Shown: in pieces, positions 8,636 to 17,412 of the stretch
Numbering within the stretch: position 1 is the first letter of the stretch
Layout of the letters: each line of letters opens with the position of its first letter
NCBI RefSeq assembly: GCF_001591445.1
Contig: NZ_BCUX01000008.1
Coordinates: 62,001-126,000, forward strand
Source of the DNA: Neobacillus drentensis NBRC 102427
GTDB lineage: Bacteria; Bacillota; Bacilli; Bacillales; Cytobacillaceae
DNA: 64,000 bases
Direction: 5' to 3'
Notes under the pieces: model-generated
Databases searched by the model: none
What the model was told of the DNA's origin: nothing
What the model saw: the letters and a program-made list of their open reading frames with translations, nothing else
Made by a program: the position numbers and the translations under genes

Positions 8636-9406
8636 TTAAGCCCAAACCTCTTCAAGAACTTCTCGGAATAAATCATCCAAAAGTGGGGTCATATCCTTTT
8701 TGGACACTTTAAGCGTTTTGGTGTATTCCTCAAGCCGGTTGATTTCTTTTTCTAAAAATTCATTAATTACCGTTAACTTTGGTTCAAGGTCTAACTCATC
8801 CCCACTAATTTTCCGCTCTAACAATGTATGGATTTCCTCTTTTAGTTGCCCCTCTTCAAGAAGTTCCTCCACCAATGTTTGAAATTCAATCGGCGGTACC
8901 GAATTATACCTTTCAATCCAAATACACGCTAAAACTGGTCGCAGGACATAGAAGTACTTTTTAATCTTCACATGATCACCACGAAGATAATCACGAAAAT
9001 TACCTTTTGCCATATTTAAATAATGATAGAGTGCTGATTGCGGTAAAAACACTTGATTTTGGATGGCCTTCAATTTATCTACTAATGAATAAGCTTGATA
9101 ATAAACAATGCCCGAATGGAGCCACTCCATTAGCGGCGGATTGGATTTGCGAAATAGCTTAAGTGCTTTGCGCAATTCCCAGCCATTAATGTCCAGAAGG
9201 TCATTTATCGGAAGTTCAATGACATCACGCTTTTGATCAATACTTAAATACCAGTCCTTTTTGTGGACATAAATAAACCGAACATCGTAATCACTGTCCT
9301 TGGATGGAAAGCCCCATGCTCTGCTACCGGACTCGACTGCAAGACAGATTTTCACATCGTCATGTTCCTCGATTTTTTTAATTTCTGTTAGGATTTTTTC
9401 TTTCAT
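8636..9406 (-). CDS. YcgL-like predicted nucleotidyltransferase
   Basis: A 256-residue cytoplasmic protein of the RlaP/YcgL nucleotidyltransferase family. The polymerase-beta-type catalytic core is visible near residues 25-45 as GSRAWGFPSKDSDYDVRF, with the G-S motif and two metal-binding aspartates. The substrate is unknown for this bacterial branch. It follows pabC by only 7 nt and so is probably the last gene of the pab operon, which is an unusual partner. The ATG at 9406 is used. The 8495-8635 stretch to its left shows no gene. Confidence 0.8.
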   Translation of the reverse strand: MKEKILTEIKKIEEHDDVKICLAVESGSRAWGFPSKDSDYDVRFIYVHKKDWYLSIDQKRDVIELPINDLLDINGWELRKALKLFRKSNPPLMEWLHSGIVYYQAYSLVDKLKAIQNQVFLPQSALYHYLNMAKGNFRDYLRGDHVKIKKYFYVLRPVLACIWIERYNSVPPIEFQTLVEELLEEGQLKEEIHTLLERKISGDELDLEPKLTVINEFLEKEINRLEEYTKTLKVSKKDMTPLLDDLFREVLEEVWA

Positions 9407-9413
9407 ACGTTAT

Positions 9414-10277
9414 TCACTCCCCTAAACCATGCCTTGACCAAAGACTTTTACAATAATTGCGATAGTCATGATGGAGCTGTTGAACAATTGGCCCCTTTTT
9501 GCCTGGCAACCTCAGCCCCTCAAAAGAAGTAATTGGCACGATTTCTTGTATGGAATTGGTGACAAACAATTCATCTGCCTGTAGGGCGTTCTCCACGGTA
9601 TAAAACCCCTCTGCCACACTCAAATTATTTTTCTTCCCTAATTCAATGACAAACTGACGTGTAATTCCATTTAATATACCGGTCTGTACTGCCGGGGTAA
9701 ATAAGACATTTCCTTTTAACCAAAAGATATTTGAGACAATCCCCTCAGCCAGATATCCATCCTTGGTTAAGAAAACTCCTTCCACATCAGCGGCATTTCC
9801 GATTTCTCTTTTTGCCAGAATATTATTCATAAAATGATGGGACTTTATTCGTTCCTTACCCTCTGGGCTGTTTCGTCTTAGCTTCAATAAAACAGCCCTT
9901 TTTTCCGCTAATTCCCCAGCAGGAGGTAACGGCTTAGGAAAAATAAGGATGTTCGGTTCCATGTAAGGTTCCACCTGCAAACCAATGTCACCAATTCCAG
10001 CAGAAACATTTAAGCGGATATAGGCATTGGTTAAATTGTTTATTTCTAGTAACTCCTGCAAGTTTGAATACAGTTCGTCTCTATCAAAGCGGAAGTTAAT
10101 ATTAAGCAACTCTAGCCCCTGCTTAAGACGCTCTAGATGATCATCTAATAAAAAGGGATGCCTTACATATACTCGGAACGTTTCAAATAATCCCATTCCA
10201 TATAAAAAACCATGATCAAAAGGTGATATTTTTGCCTCTTCTTTTTTTACAAATTGACCGTTTAAGTAGATATACAT
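9414..10277 (-). CDS. pabC: Aminodeoxychorismate lyase
   Basis: A PLP enzyme of fold type IV that releases pyruvate from 4-amino-4-deoxychorismate to give p-aminobenzoate for folate synthesis. At 287 residues it matches the family length. Visible cues are FDHGFLYGMGLFETFR at the N terminus, the lysine in RIKSHHFMNNILAKREI that should bind PLP, and the EGIVSNIFW and GITRQFVIEL segments near the cofactor phosphate. It begins 2 nt after pabA ends, so the three pab genes form one operon. D-amino-acid transaminases share the fold, but the operon supports PabC. Confidence 0.92.
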   Translation of the reverse strand: MYIYLNGQFVKKEEAKISPFDHGFLYGMGLFETFRVYVRHPFLLDDHLERLKQGLELLNINFRFDRDELYSNLQELLEINNLTNAYIRLNVSAGIGDIGLQVEPYMEPNILIFPKPLPPAGELAEKRAVLLKLRRNSPEGKERIKSHHFMNNILAKREIGNAADVEGVFLTKDGYLAEGIVSNIFWLKGNVLFTPAVQTGILNGITRQFVIELGKKNNLSVAEGFYTVENALQADELFVTNSIQEIVPITSFEGLRLPGKKGPIVQQLHHDYRNYCKSLWSRHGLGE

Positions 10278-10279
10278 TT

Positions 10280-10873
10280 TTAATTCCCCTGATGAATTGG
10301 TGCTGGTTTATAGTGATAGACAAAATTCTGCAAAAGCTCTTTCCCTGAAGTAGTCATAATCGACTCCGGGTGAAATTGAACTCCTTCAATTGGTAATTCC
10401 TTATGACGAATCGCCATAATTTCCCCTTCTTTTGTCCAGGCAGAGATCTCAAAGCAATCTGGCAGCGTCTCTGTTTTGACAATCAATGAGTGATATCGTG
10501 TTGCTGGAAAAGGATTCGGTAAACCTTGAAAGATCGTCTTTCCATCATGATACATATCAGATGTTTTACCATGCATAAGCCGTTCTGCTTGGACTACCTC
10601 ACCTTGAAATGCTTGGGCAATCGCCTGATGACCAAGGCATACACCAAATATAGGTATTTTTCCTTTAAATGCTTTAATTGCCTCAAGGCTGATTCCCGCT
10701 TCATTTGGACTGCAAGGGCCTGGAGACACCATTAAGAATTCAGGCTGCAGTTTCGAGATCTCCTCAATTGACGTTTGATTATTCCGTTTTACCACCAATT
10801 CTTCTCCTAGTTCACCAAGGTATTGAACTAGGTTAAAGGTAAAGGAATCATAATTATCTATCATAAAAATCAT
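10280..10873 (-). CDS. pabA: Aminodeoxychorismate synthase, glutamine amidotransferase subunit
   Basis: A class I glutamine amidotransferase that feeds ammonia to PabB; in Bacillus the same protein often also serves anthranilate synthase (TrpG). All key motifs are seen: MVSPGPCSP (oxyanion region), GVCLGHQ with the nucleophilic cysteine, and [10 protein letters not shown] with the catalytic His-Glu. It has 197 residues, the usual size. The ATG at 10873 lies nine bases after GGAG, better placed than the second ATG at 10864. It sits between pabB (6 nt gap) and pabC. Confidence 0.93.
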   Translation of the reverse strand: MIFMIDNYDSFTFNLVQYLGELGEELVVKRNNQTSIEEISKLQPEFLMVSPGPCSPNEAGISLEAIKAFKGKIPIFGVCLGHQAIAQAFQGEVVQAERLMHGKTSDMYHDGKTIFQGLPNPFPATRYHSLIVKTETLPDCFEISAWTKEGEIMAIRHKELPIEGVQFHPESIMTTSGKELLQNFVYHYKPAPIHQGN

Positions 10874-10879
10874 CGCTGC

Positions 10880-12271
10880 TTACTCCTCTGCCATTTCTTT
10901 TGCCTTCCATAATGCGGCTGCTTTTTTCATTGATTCTTTATATTCATGCTTTGGGTTAGAATCAATGACAATTCCAGCCCCTGCTTGAACATGTGCCATT
11001 CCATCTTTAACTAGCATCGTTCGGATAATAATATTTAATTCTAGATCACCGCTGAAATCAATCCAGCCAAGTGAACCCGTATAAATTCCGCGTTGGACAG
11101 GTTCAAGTTCTTCTATTATTTCCATTGTCCGGACTTTAGGGGCACCTGTGATCGTTCCACCTGGGAAAGCAGCATTAATAATATCAAAGTTTGATTTATC
11201 ATCAGCCAATTCCCCTCTTACATTAGAAACGATATGCATCACATGGGAGTATTTTTCAATGACCATAAATTCATTGACCTCAACGGTCCCATACTTACAT
11301 ACCCTGCCAAGGTCATTGCGCTCTAAATCCACCAGCATTACATGTTCCGCTCGTTCCTTTTCATTTTCAATTAATTCATTCGCAAGCATCGTATCTTCTT
11401 GGTCGTCCTTACCTCTAGAACGAGTTCCAGCGATTGGACGTGTACTTACTTCCTGTCCGTTCTTTTTAACTAGAAGTTCTGGTGATGCACTTACGAGTTG
11501 AAATTCTGGTGTATGGAGATAGGACATGTATGGTGATGGATTCAAGGACCTTAAGTGTTCATATACTTGAAGCGCCTTTACTTCAATTGGTTTTGATTGG
11601 CGAACAGCAAGGTTCACCTGGAACACATCACCTTGAGAAATATATTGTTGAACTTTTATTACTGCTTGTTTAAATTCCGCTTCCGTTAACGATACCTCTA
11701 AATGGTCAGAAGTTATTTCTGTTGTCTTTGGCTGTTTATTTTCGACTGGTTCTTGAAGCCAGCATTGTTCCCAATAAGATAACCGCTGATCAATACCGTG
11801 TTCATTTTCAGCCAAAATCATTATCCATAATTGTTCTTGTTCATGGTCATAAATGAACCATTCTTTCACAATGAAGAAGTAAATTTCGGGCATGCCCAAA
11901 TCATCTTTTGCTATTTTAGGAAGTTCTTCTATGTTTCTTGCATAATCATAGCTTATGTAACCAATCGCACCACCGAGGAAACTAGGTAGACCTTCTATTT
12001 TATCTACATGATGCTGGCTGAGCCAGTCGGTTAGTATGTGAAGTGGATTACCCACTAACCGTTCCGTCGTGTTTTCAGATTCAATTTCAAGCTGATTGTT
12101 TTTCCCTTTAATAATCGTTTCGGGTTGAAAGGCAGCAATACTATAACGCCCCCCACGCCCACTCTCCAATAACACAAAATGTGTACTATTCTCGCTAAGC
12201 GAGCGGAACTGACTAAAGAACCTTGAATAAGTATAAGGAATTTTTTTACTGTACAAATGAAGTTGACGCAA
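10880..12271 (-). CDS. pabB: Aminodeoxychorismate synthase component I
   Basis: A chorismate-using enzyme that adds ammonia to chorismate to give aminodeoxychorismate. The C-terminal chorismate-binding domain is clear, with STRPIAGTRSRGKD, VDLERNDLGRV, PGGTITGAPKVRTMEII and GAGIVIDSNP. I prefer TTG at 12271: AAGGGG lies eight bases before it, whereas the GTG at 12280 abuts that site. The shorter form starts MRQLHLYSKKIP. It is distinguished from TrpE by its place with pabA and pabC. It heads the operon, and the promoter lies in 12272-12451 shared with the divergent two-component genes. Confidence 0.92.
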   Translation of the reverse strand: MRQLHLYSKKIPYTYSRFFSQFRSLSENSTHFVLLESGRGGRYSIAAFQPETIIKGKNNQLEIESENTTERLVGNPLHILTDWLSQHHVDKIEGLPSFLGGAIGYISYDYARNIEELPKIAKDDLGMPEIYFFIVKEWFIYDHEQEQLWIMILAENEHGIDQRLSYWEQCWLQEPVENKQPKTTEITSDHLEVSLTEAEFKQAVIKVQQYISQGDVFQVNLAVRQSKPIEVKALQVYEHLRSLNPSPYMSYLHTPEFQLVSASPELLVKKNGQEVSTRPIAGTRSRGKDDQEDTMLANELIENEKERAEHVMLVDLERNDLGRVCKYGTVEVNEFMVIEKYSHVMHIVSNVRGELADDKSNFDIINAAFPGGTITGAPKVRTMEIIEELEPVQRGIYTGSLGWIDFSGDLELNIIIRTMLVKDGMAHVQAGAGIVIDSNPKHEYKESMKKAAALWKAKEMAEE

Positions 12272-12317
12272 ACAATCCACCCCTTACCGTTTCTCTTTTT
12301 CCATCATACTTGAAATG

Positions 12318-12330
12318 GGTGTCAGGCACC
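12318..12330. repeat. Copy 1 of the GGTGTCAGGCACC intergenic palindrome
   Basis: An exact copy of the 13-bp imperfect palindrome seen six times in the window. It lies in the divergent pabB / response-regulator promoter region, followed by a degenerate echo (CCAGACACGGTGG) about 15 bases later. Confidence 0.8.
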
Positions 12331-12451
12331 ACTGGAGATTGACGCCAGACACGGTGGAGTGAATTATTTTTTCGGTCATTAAATGAAGGATTTATTGGAC
12401 TTGCTGTGGAAATTGGTAAATAAATCATTTGAATTTTCTGGAGGCTTTCTT

Positions 12452-13147
12452 ATGAAAAAGGATTCAATTTTAGTTGTTGAAGACGAAGAAAAGATTGCAC
12501 GGTTACTTGAACTTGAACTTGAATACGAAGGTTATCATGTTACGAAAGTAATGGACGGATTGGAAGCTTTTGCAGCCTATAAGAACGGAGACTGGGATTT
12601 AATTTTGCTGGATGTTATGCTTCCCGGCATAAGTGGGATTGAACTTCTTCGCCGTATTCGGCTAACTAACAAGACTACACCGGTTCTTTTACTGACTGCT
12701 AAGGATTCTGTAGAGGATAAAGTTTCCGGTCTGGATTATGGAGCAAATGATTATATAACAAAGCCATTTCAAATTGAAGAGGTACTGGCCCGAATCCGTG
12801 CTGCTTTACGGGTTAAAGTTGTCGAACAAACAGAAGAAGGTGGCAATTATTTGACATTCGCAGACTTAAAAATTAATCCAAAAACAAGAGAAGTTTTTAG
12901 AGGTGAAGAATCAATTGATTTAACCCCTAGGGAATTCGATTTGTTGGTCTATTTAATGACGAATAAACGCCAGGTACTAAATAGAGATCAAATTTTAGAA
13001 GCTGTCTGGGGTTATGACTTTATTGGAGACACAAATGTAGTTGATGTCTATATCCGTTATGTCAGAAAAAAAATGGAGCAGCCAAATAAACCTGCATTAA
13101 TTCATACTGTCCGTGGTGTCGGATATGTCTTGAAGGAAGCAAAATGA
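12452..13147 (+). CDS. OmpR-family response regulator (YkoG-like)
   Basis: A cytoplasmic DNA-binding response regulator of 231 residues. The receiver domain holds the acidic pocket (E10, D11), the phosphoacceptor D54 in LLDVMLPG, the conserved Thr-Ala (LLLTAKD) and Lys in TKPFQ. The OmpR winged helix follows from about residue 130, with LTPREFDLLVYL and HTVRGVGYVL. The ATG at 12452 follows GGAGG; the upstream reading from 12383 lacks a ribosome site. It overlaps the kinase gene by 4 nt. Together with the PepSY protein downstream it resembles B. subtilis ykoG-ykoH-ykoI; orthology is inferred from that layout. Confidence 0.9.
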   Translation: MKKDSILVVEDEEKIARLLELELEYEGYHVTKVMDGLEAFAAYKNGDWDLILLDVMLPGISGIELLRRIRLTNKTTPVLLLTAKDSVEDKVSGLDYGANDYITKPFQIEEVLARIRAALRVKVVEQTEEGGNYLTFADLKINPKTREVFRGEESIDLTPREFDLLVYLMTNKRQVLNRDQILEAVWGYDFIGDTNVVDVYIRYVRKKMEQPNKPALIHTVRGVGYVLKEAK

Positions 13148-14505
13148 AACTGAGCAATAAAATAAATTTGTACACTTCTGTATTATTTACCACGCTCTTA
13201 ATCATCATGAATATTTCTGTTTATTTCACCTTTAGCAAATTAATTCTCGATAGTGAGCTAAACACCGCCGCAAAGGAGATGGAAAAAACCGCCAATGATA
13301 TTGGGAAATCACTAGGTTCCATTTCTGAGGGTGAACTTTTACGTTCTTACGTACCCCTTAATGGGATGATTCAATTTGTCACCACTGAGAACAAGCCCAT
13401 ATCGACAGTTACAAGTCCTACCGAAAAAAATTTAATTGAAAGAAAAGTGAAGTTTTCTAAAGGAGAAGTGAGTACCTTTATTGTTTTTCAAAAAAGGGAT
13501 TATACCTATGAGTCTATGCCGATTATATTATTAGATGGGAGTGTGGCAAATCTTCAAATTACAAAAAGTATTAAATCGGCAGCCGATAACTTAGAAATTT
13601 TGCGACTGGTTCTGGTTTTGGTGACACTACTTGCGATAATTCCCATGGTTATTTCTAGCCGGATTCTTAGTAAACTGATAACTAACCCAGTTACTTCGCT
13701 GATTAAGACAATGAAGGAAATTAGACACAGCGGCCATTTTAAGCGTTTAACTCTTGAAGGAAAATCCAAAGATGAACTGAATCAAATGAGCGAAACTTTT
13801 AACCATATGATTGAATTGCTTGAAACTAATTACGAAAAACAAAAGCAGTTTGTTTCTAATGCATCACATGAATTGAAAACCCCACTAACAATTATTGAGA
13901 GCTATGCAAGTCTTTTAAAGCGGCGTGGTATAGCAGAACCAGAGCTTTTTTACGAATCGATTGAAGCTATCCATTCAGAAGCAATCCGCATGAAAGAAAT
14001 GACCGAGCAATTGTTACTGTTGGCCAAACATCACGAGCAGTGGAATATCCAAAGAGCTGCCATAGATCTTGGTGATTTCCTACTTCAAACCATTAAGGCC
14101 TTCCAAAGTGCTTATAAAAGAGAAATCCAATATCAACCGGGAAACAGTCTCGTGACAACTGTTGTTACCGATGAAAAAAAACTAAAGCAACTGTTGTACA
14201 TCCTGCTAGATAATGCCCGGAAATATAGTGATGAAGCTATAACAGTCAGTTCTGGCCTGGAGCGCGGTGAGGCTTTTATTAAGGTAACCGACAAAGGAAT
14301 CGGCATCAATAATGATGAAATGCCTAAGGTCTTTGATCGATTTTATCGTGTTGATCAGGCGAGAACCAGGAAAAAAGGCGGTTCGGGGCTTGGCTTATCA
14401 TTGGCAAAGGAAATTGCCGATGCGATTGGTATCCGGATTCAACTTGAAAGTGAGGTGGGAGTTGGAACCACGGCAACTCTTTTTTTTAAAGCAGATAAAA
14501 ATTAA
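13144..14505 (+). CDS. Sensor histidine kinase (YkoH-like)
   Basis: A 453-residue membrane sensor kinase paired with the upstream regulator. Two membrane helices (about residues 9-30 and 150-172) enclose an extracytoplasmic sensor of about 120 residues. A HAMP linker follows, then the H-box SNASHELKTPLT, the N-box LLDNARKYSD, G1 TDKGIGI, F-box DRFYRVDQAR and G2 GGSGLGLSLAKE. The ATG overlaps the stop of the regulator gene by 4 nt. The signal is unknown; the downstream PepSY and His/Asp-rich secreted proteins suggest an envelope or metal cue. All catalytic motifs are intact. Confidence 0.92.
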   Translation: MKLSNKINLYTSVLFTTLLIIMNISVYFTFSKLILDSELNTAAKEMEKTANDIGKSLGSISEGELLRSYVPLNGMIQFVTTENKPISTVTSPTEKNLIERKVKFSKGEVSTFIVFQKRDYTYESMPIILLDGSVANLQITKSIKSAADNLEILRLVLVLVTLLAIIPMVISSRILSKLITNPVTSLIKTMKEIRHSGHFKRLTLEGKSKDELNQMSETFNHMIELLETNYEKQKQFVSNASHELKTPLTIIESYASLLKRRGIAEPELFYESIEAIHSEAIRMKEMTEQLLLLAKHHEQWNIQRAAIDLGDFLLQTIKAFQSAYKREIQYQPGNSLVTTVVTDEKKLKQLLYILLDNARKYSDEAITVSSGLERGEAFIKVTDKGIGINNDEMPKVFDRFYRVDQARTRKKGGSGLGLSLAKEIADAIGIRIQLESEVGVGTTATLFFKADKN

Positions 14506-14518
14506 TCCATTTCTCAGC

Positions 14519-14544
14519 ATTTTCTAATCTTGATATTAGAAAAT
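14519..14544. promoter_or_regulatory. 10-bp inverted repeat between kinase and PepSY genes
   Basis: ATTTTCTAAT and ATTAGAAAAT form a perfect inverted repeat with a six-base spacer, 31 nt before the PepSY start. It lacks a T tract, so an operator or mRNA-processing hairpin is more likely than a terminator. Confidence 0.4.
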
Positions 14545-14575
14545 AAATGTACTAATCGTGGTGGGATGTGAAAAA

Positions 14576-15178
14576 ATGAACAACAAAACAGGGATCTGGA
14601 TTCTGTTAACCTCTCTATTAATTGTTGTCCTTCTCTTTATAAGTTGGCAGAAATCCGGAAATACCAATGTATCTGCTGAAATTTTAACCAAAGAGGAAGC
14701 ACAAAAACTGGTCCAAGACCGCTATCAGGGAATAGTTACACAAATAAAGCGAACCGACGAGCAATATGAAATTGAATTTGAAAAAGAAGCTAATTTATAT
14801 CATATCAGTCTTGATGCATTAAGTGGAAAAGTCTTAGTGTTTTCAAAAAAAGGAACAAAGTCACAATCTCCTGTTCCTTCGACAACTACGACCCGCAATG
14901 ATGCTTCTAAAAAACTTACTGAGGAAGAAGCTAAAGAAATTGCAAAAAAACAAGTGGATGGCGCAGTCGATCATGTTTGGCTAGAGACAAAAGGGGAACA
15001 AACCTATTATCTTGTACAAATTAAAACCAAAGATGACCGAGAAGCCATTGTTCAAATACATGCGATTACAGGCAATGTTATGTCTGTAACATGGGATGAT
15101 CATAGCAGCGGTGATGATCATAAAAAGGATGACTCTAAAAATCGGAGCAAGGATGATAAAAAAGAAGATGATGACTAA
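14576..15178 (+). CDS. Membrane-anchored double-PepSY protein (YkoI-like)
   Basis: A 200-residue protein with one N-terminal membrane helix (residues 7-23) and two extracytoplasmic PepSY repeats. The first begins at LTKEEAQKLVQDRY and the second at LTEEEAKEIAKKQV, each ending in an LDALSGKV or IHAITGNV strand. PepSY domains are thought to restrain proteases or bind metal in the cell envelope. The C-terminal 30 residues are a charged Asp/Lys/His tail. The ATG at 14576 is preferred over the GTG at 14558 because of the ribosome site GGTGGGA. It follows the kinase by 70 nt and is likely in the same regulon, as ykoI is with ykoGH. Confidence 0.85.
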   Translation: MNNKTGIWILLTSLLIVVLLFISWQKSGNTNVSAEILTKEEAQKLVQDRYQGIVTQIKRTDEQYEIEFEKEANLYHISLDALSGKVLVFSKKGTKSQSPVPSTTTTRNDASKKLTEEEAKEIAKKQVDGAVDHVWLETKGEQTYYLVQIKTKDDREAIVQIHAITGNVMSVTWDDHSSGDDHKKDDSKNRSKDDKKEDDD

Positions 15179-15307
15179 TTTATCACAGAGGTGAAAGTAA
15201 TGCACTACCAATAATTCTCACTAATTTCTAATGTTTCTCCCCTATTTGCTCTAATCTTCAGTGGATATTCTGTAAGTGTAGGAACAAATACAAAGGAGGA
15301 ATTATTA

Positions 15308-15676
15308 ATGAAAAACAAACTTATTGTTGGTGCATTATCAGGGTTACTTATATTGGGTGGAGCAGTGGCCGTGGGAGCTTCAAAAAATGATACACGGGTA
15401 GAGGACTCGGTTCATAAGGAGGACAAAAACAGCAACACTAGGGATGATGCTAAGGCTGTTGATGGTGCACATCAAAACAGACACAGCGGTGATGATGATA
15501 ACAAAATCGATGACGGTGCACATCAAAACAGACACAGCGGCCATGACGATAACAAGGCCGATGACGGCACTCATCAAAACAGACACAGCGGCGATGACGA
15601 TAACAAAGCCGATGACGGTGCTCATCAAGACAAACACACCGGTGATGACGATACAAAAGCAGAAAACGATAAATAG
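15308..15676 (+). CDS. Secreted His/Asp-rich tandem-repeat protein
   Basis: A 122-residue exported protein with no family I can name. A signal peptide (residues 1-24, MKNKLIVGALSGLLILGGAV...) precedes a charged segment and four 17-residue units (residues 51-118) with the pattern DDGAHQNRHSGDDDNKA. Each unit gives two His and four to five Asp, so metal or calcium binding is the natural guess. The DNA repeat unit is 51 bp. The ATG follows AAAGGAGG. It is 129 nt downstream of the PepSY gene, may be a target of the two-component system, and ends at its own terminator. Repeat proteins of this sort vary in copy number between strains. Confidence 0.8.
   Translation: MKNKLIVGALSGLLILGGAVAVGASKNDTRVEDSVHKEDKNSNTRDDAKAVDGAHQNRHSGDDDNKIDDGAHQNRHSGHDDNKADDGTHQNRHSGDDDNKADDGAHQDKHTGDDDTKAENDK
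15458..15661 (+). repeat. Four tandem 51-bp repeats inside the secreted protein gene
   Basis: Units start at 15458, 15509, 15560 and 15611. The middle two are most alike; the last has drifted (HQDKHTG). The repeat stays in frame, so copy-number change would not break the gene. Confidence 0.85.
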
Positions 15677-15725
15677 ACAATGAAAAACTTGGGGAACATA
15701 CCTCGGAATCTTTTGTAAATAATGA

Positions 15726-15759
15726 AGGAGCCCATCCAATTGGATAGAGCTCCTTTTTT
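15726..15759 (+). terminator. Rho-independent terminator
   Basis: AGGAGC...GCTCCT with an inner ATCCAATTGGAT palindrome is followed by TTTTTT. It ends the secreted-repeat gene and may also serve the ynj-like cluster that stops at 15784 on the other strand. Confidence 0.8.
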
Positions 15760-15783
15760 CACTTTCAATTTCTGTGTAAAAAA

Positions 15784-16377
15784 TTAAGATTTTAAAATTT
15801 TCCGTGCCTCCAATAACCGTTGGATTCCTGTTGTAATTTCAACACCAATAAAAATGATTGTCCAAAATACGAGATGGGATTGAAAAAGTACCAATAAGGA
15901 AAATAGAATAAAACCTTCTGTTCGTTCGGCTAAACCAGGCTGATAATAAAATGATTTATAGCTCTCTTTTTCTGACAATGCCCCCACAGTTAGGAAAATC
16001 GTCATCGTAAAAATAATCGAAATAGCTAACAAGAGAAACAGCATTAGTACATTTGGTTCAGGGTGTCGAAGTGCTAAGGCAACTAGGATCCCTGCTTCAA
16101 CTACACGGTCAAATGTGACATCAAGGACTGTTCCCCAGGAAGATGAAGTTTTGCTCTGCCTTGCCATACTCCCATCCACTGCATCAAGGAAACCGGATAA
16201 CCAAAGCACTGCAACCCCCACAATCGGCTGTCCTAAATAGATTAGAACGCTCGAGATGATTCCAATAATAAATGCGATATATGTTACATGATTGGCACTT
16301 AAGCCAACTTTTAATAGGTTGTGAGCAGTTTTTGAAATAATAGGTTGAACGGCTGCACGTCCATGAGTATCAAGCAT
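15784..16377 (-). CDS. CDP-alcohol phosphatidyltransferase (YnjF-like)
   Basis: A polytopic membrane enzyme of the CDP-alcohol phosphotransferase family, which joins an alcohol to a CDP-activated lipid with loss of CMP. The diagnostic motif DG-x2-AR-x8-G-x3-D-x3-D is intact (DGSMARQSKTSSSWG, then TVLDVTFD) near residues 68-94. It has 197 residues and about five to six helices. I start at ATG 16377, six bases after GGGAGG; the ATG at 16383 abuts that site. It is the last gene of the cluster, as ynjF is in E. coli. The alcohol acceptor is unknown. Confidence 0.85.
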   Translation of the reverse strand: MLDTHGRAAVQPIISKTAHNLLKVGLSANHVTYIAFIIGIISSVLIYLGQPIVGVAVLWLSGFLDAVDGSMARQSKTSSSWGTVLDVTFDRVVEAGILVALALRHPEPNVLMLFLLLAISIIFTMTIFLTVGALSEKESYKSFYYQPGLAERTEGFILFSLLVLFQSHLVFWTIIFIGVEITTGIQRLLEARKILKS

Positions 16378-16398
16378 AATCATCCTCCCCCTTCCAAA

Positions 16399-17406
16399 TT
16401 ATTCAGTATACCAATGAATTTTCTCAAATGGCACGATAATGCTAATCTTTTCGTCTAGTTTCGGAATTTTATTCCATCCCAACGTATTAACATCAAGCAA
16501 ATTGTTTTCCGATGTTACTTGGATTGAATAGCCCTCCCTGTTAGGTCTTACTTTTGTGACGATACCTGATATGATGCACGATGAAACTTCTTTATTTATA
16601 TCACGCAACTGGCAGTCTCTATCTATTACTTGGAGATGATTGGAGTCAATCCATCCTCTATTTTGTGTTGTCGGCAGGTTTAATTCACTCTGAAACCATT
16701 TATTCCATTGTTTTCGGGAGATTCGATTCGGCAGCGATAAGAACTGTGCGATTTTTTCAGTTGCAGGGTTTTGAAAAAGTGCAGCAGGTGCAGCTATTTG
16801 TTGAATTGCCCCTTCAAACATAATCCCGATACGGTCAGCAACCGAAAGTGCTTCATCTAGATAATGTGTTACCCATAATATTGAAAAACCGAGTCTTCTC
16901 TGCAGTTTAGATAACCACTCAATTAAATCTTGTCTAAGTGATGTATCCAAGGATGCAAACGGCTCATCCAACAAAAGCAGGTCAGGCTTTAAAATCAGCG
17001 CACGCCCTAAGGCAACACGCTGTTGCTGGCCTCCTGATAACTGATGAGGATAACGACTTTCCAAACTTTCCAACTGCAGATTTTTCAAGAAATCAAGTGC
17101 TTGGTTTCTTCTTTCCTTTGCTGGAATACCTTTGACTCTTAACCCAAACGCAATATTTTCCAATACAGTAAGATGAGGAAAAAGCCTGGGTTCTTGAAAG
17201 ACAATTCCCGTAGTTCCATGTTTTTCTTCCCATCTTAGTTTCCCTGAGGTAAATGGGATAAGTCCTGCGATCCCCTTTAAAAGGGTCGTTTTACCACTTC
17301 CGGAAGGACCCATTAACACAAAAATTTCCCCTGAATTAATTTGCAAATCTATCGAATTAATAATTATAGATTGGTTTATTTGTATCTTTATTCGCTCTAA
17401 CTGCAC
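16399..17406 (-). CDS. ABC transporter ATP-binding protein (YnjD-like)
   Basis: The ATPase of an import-type ABC transporter, 335 residues. Walker A GPSGSGKTTLL (near 32), Q-loop VFQEPRLFPH, signature LSGGQQQRVALGRAL, Walker B LLLLDEPFASLD and switch WVTHYLDEA are all intact. A C-terminal regulatory segment of about 110 residues (TOBE-like) follows, as in Pot/Fbp/Cys-type ATPases. The start is GTG 17406, right after the stop of the second permease gene. It belongs with the YnjB-like binding protein and two permeases. The substrate is not established for this family. Confidence 0.88.
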   Translation of the reverse strand: MQLERIKIQINQSIIINSIDLQINSGEIFVLMGPSGSGKTTLLKGIAGLIPFTSGKLRWEEKHGTTGIVFQEPRLFPHLTVLENIAFGLRVKGIPAKERRNQALDFLKNLQLESLESRYPHQLSGGQQQRVALGRALILKPDLLLLDEPFASLDTSLRQDLIEWLSKLQRRLGFSILWVTHYLDEALSVADRIGIMFEGAIQQIAAPAALFQNPATEKIAQFLSLPNRISRKQWNKWFQSELNLPTTQNRGWIDSNHLQVIDRDCQLRDINKEVSSCIISGIVTKVRPNREGYSIQVTSENNLLDVNTLGWNKIPKLDEKISIIVPFEKIHWYTE

Positions 17407-17412
17407 TCTTCC

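Noticed and set aside
15380-15739. Long minus-strand and second-frame readings across the His/Asp repeat gene
   Set aside because: Tandem repeats keep several frames open. Only the plus-strand frame has a signal peptide and an AAAGGAGG site.
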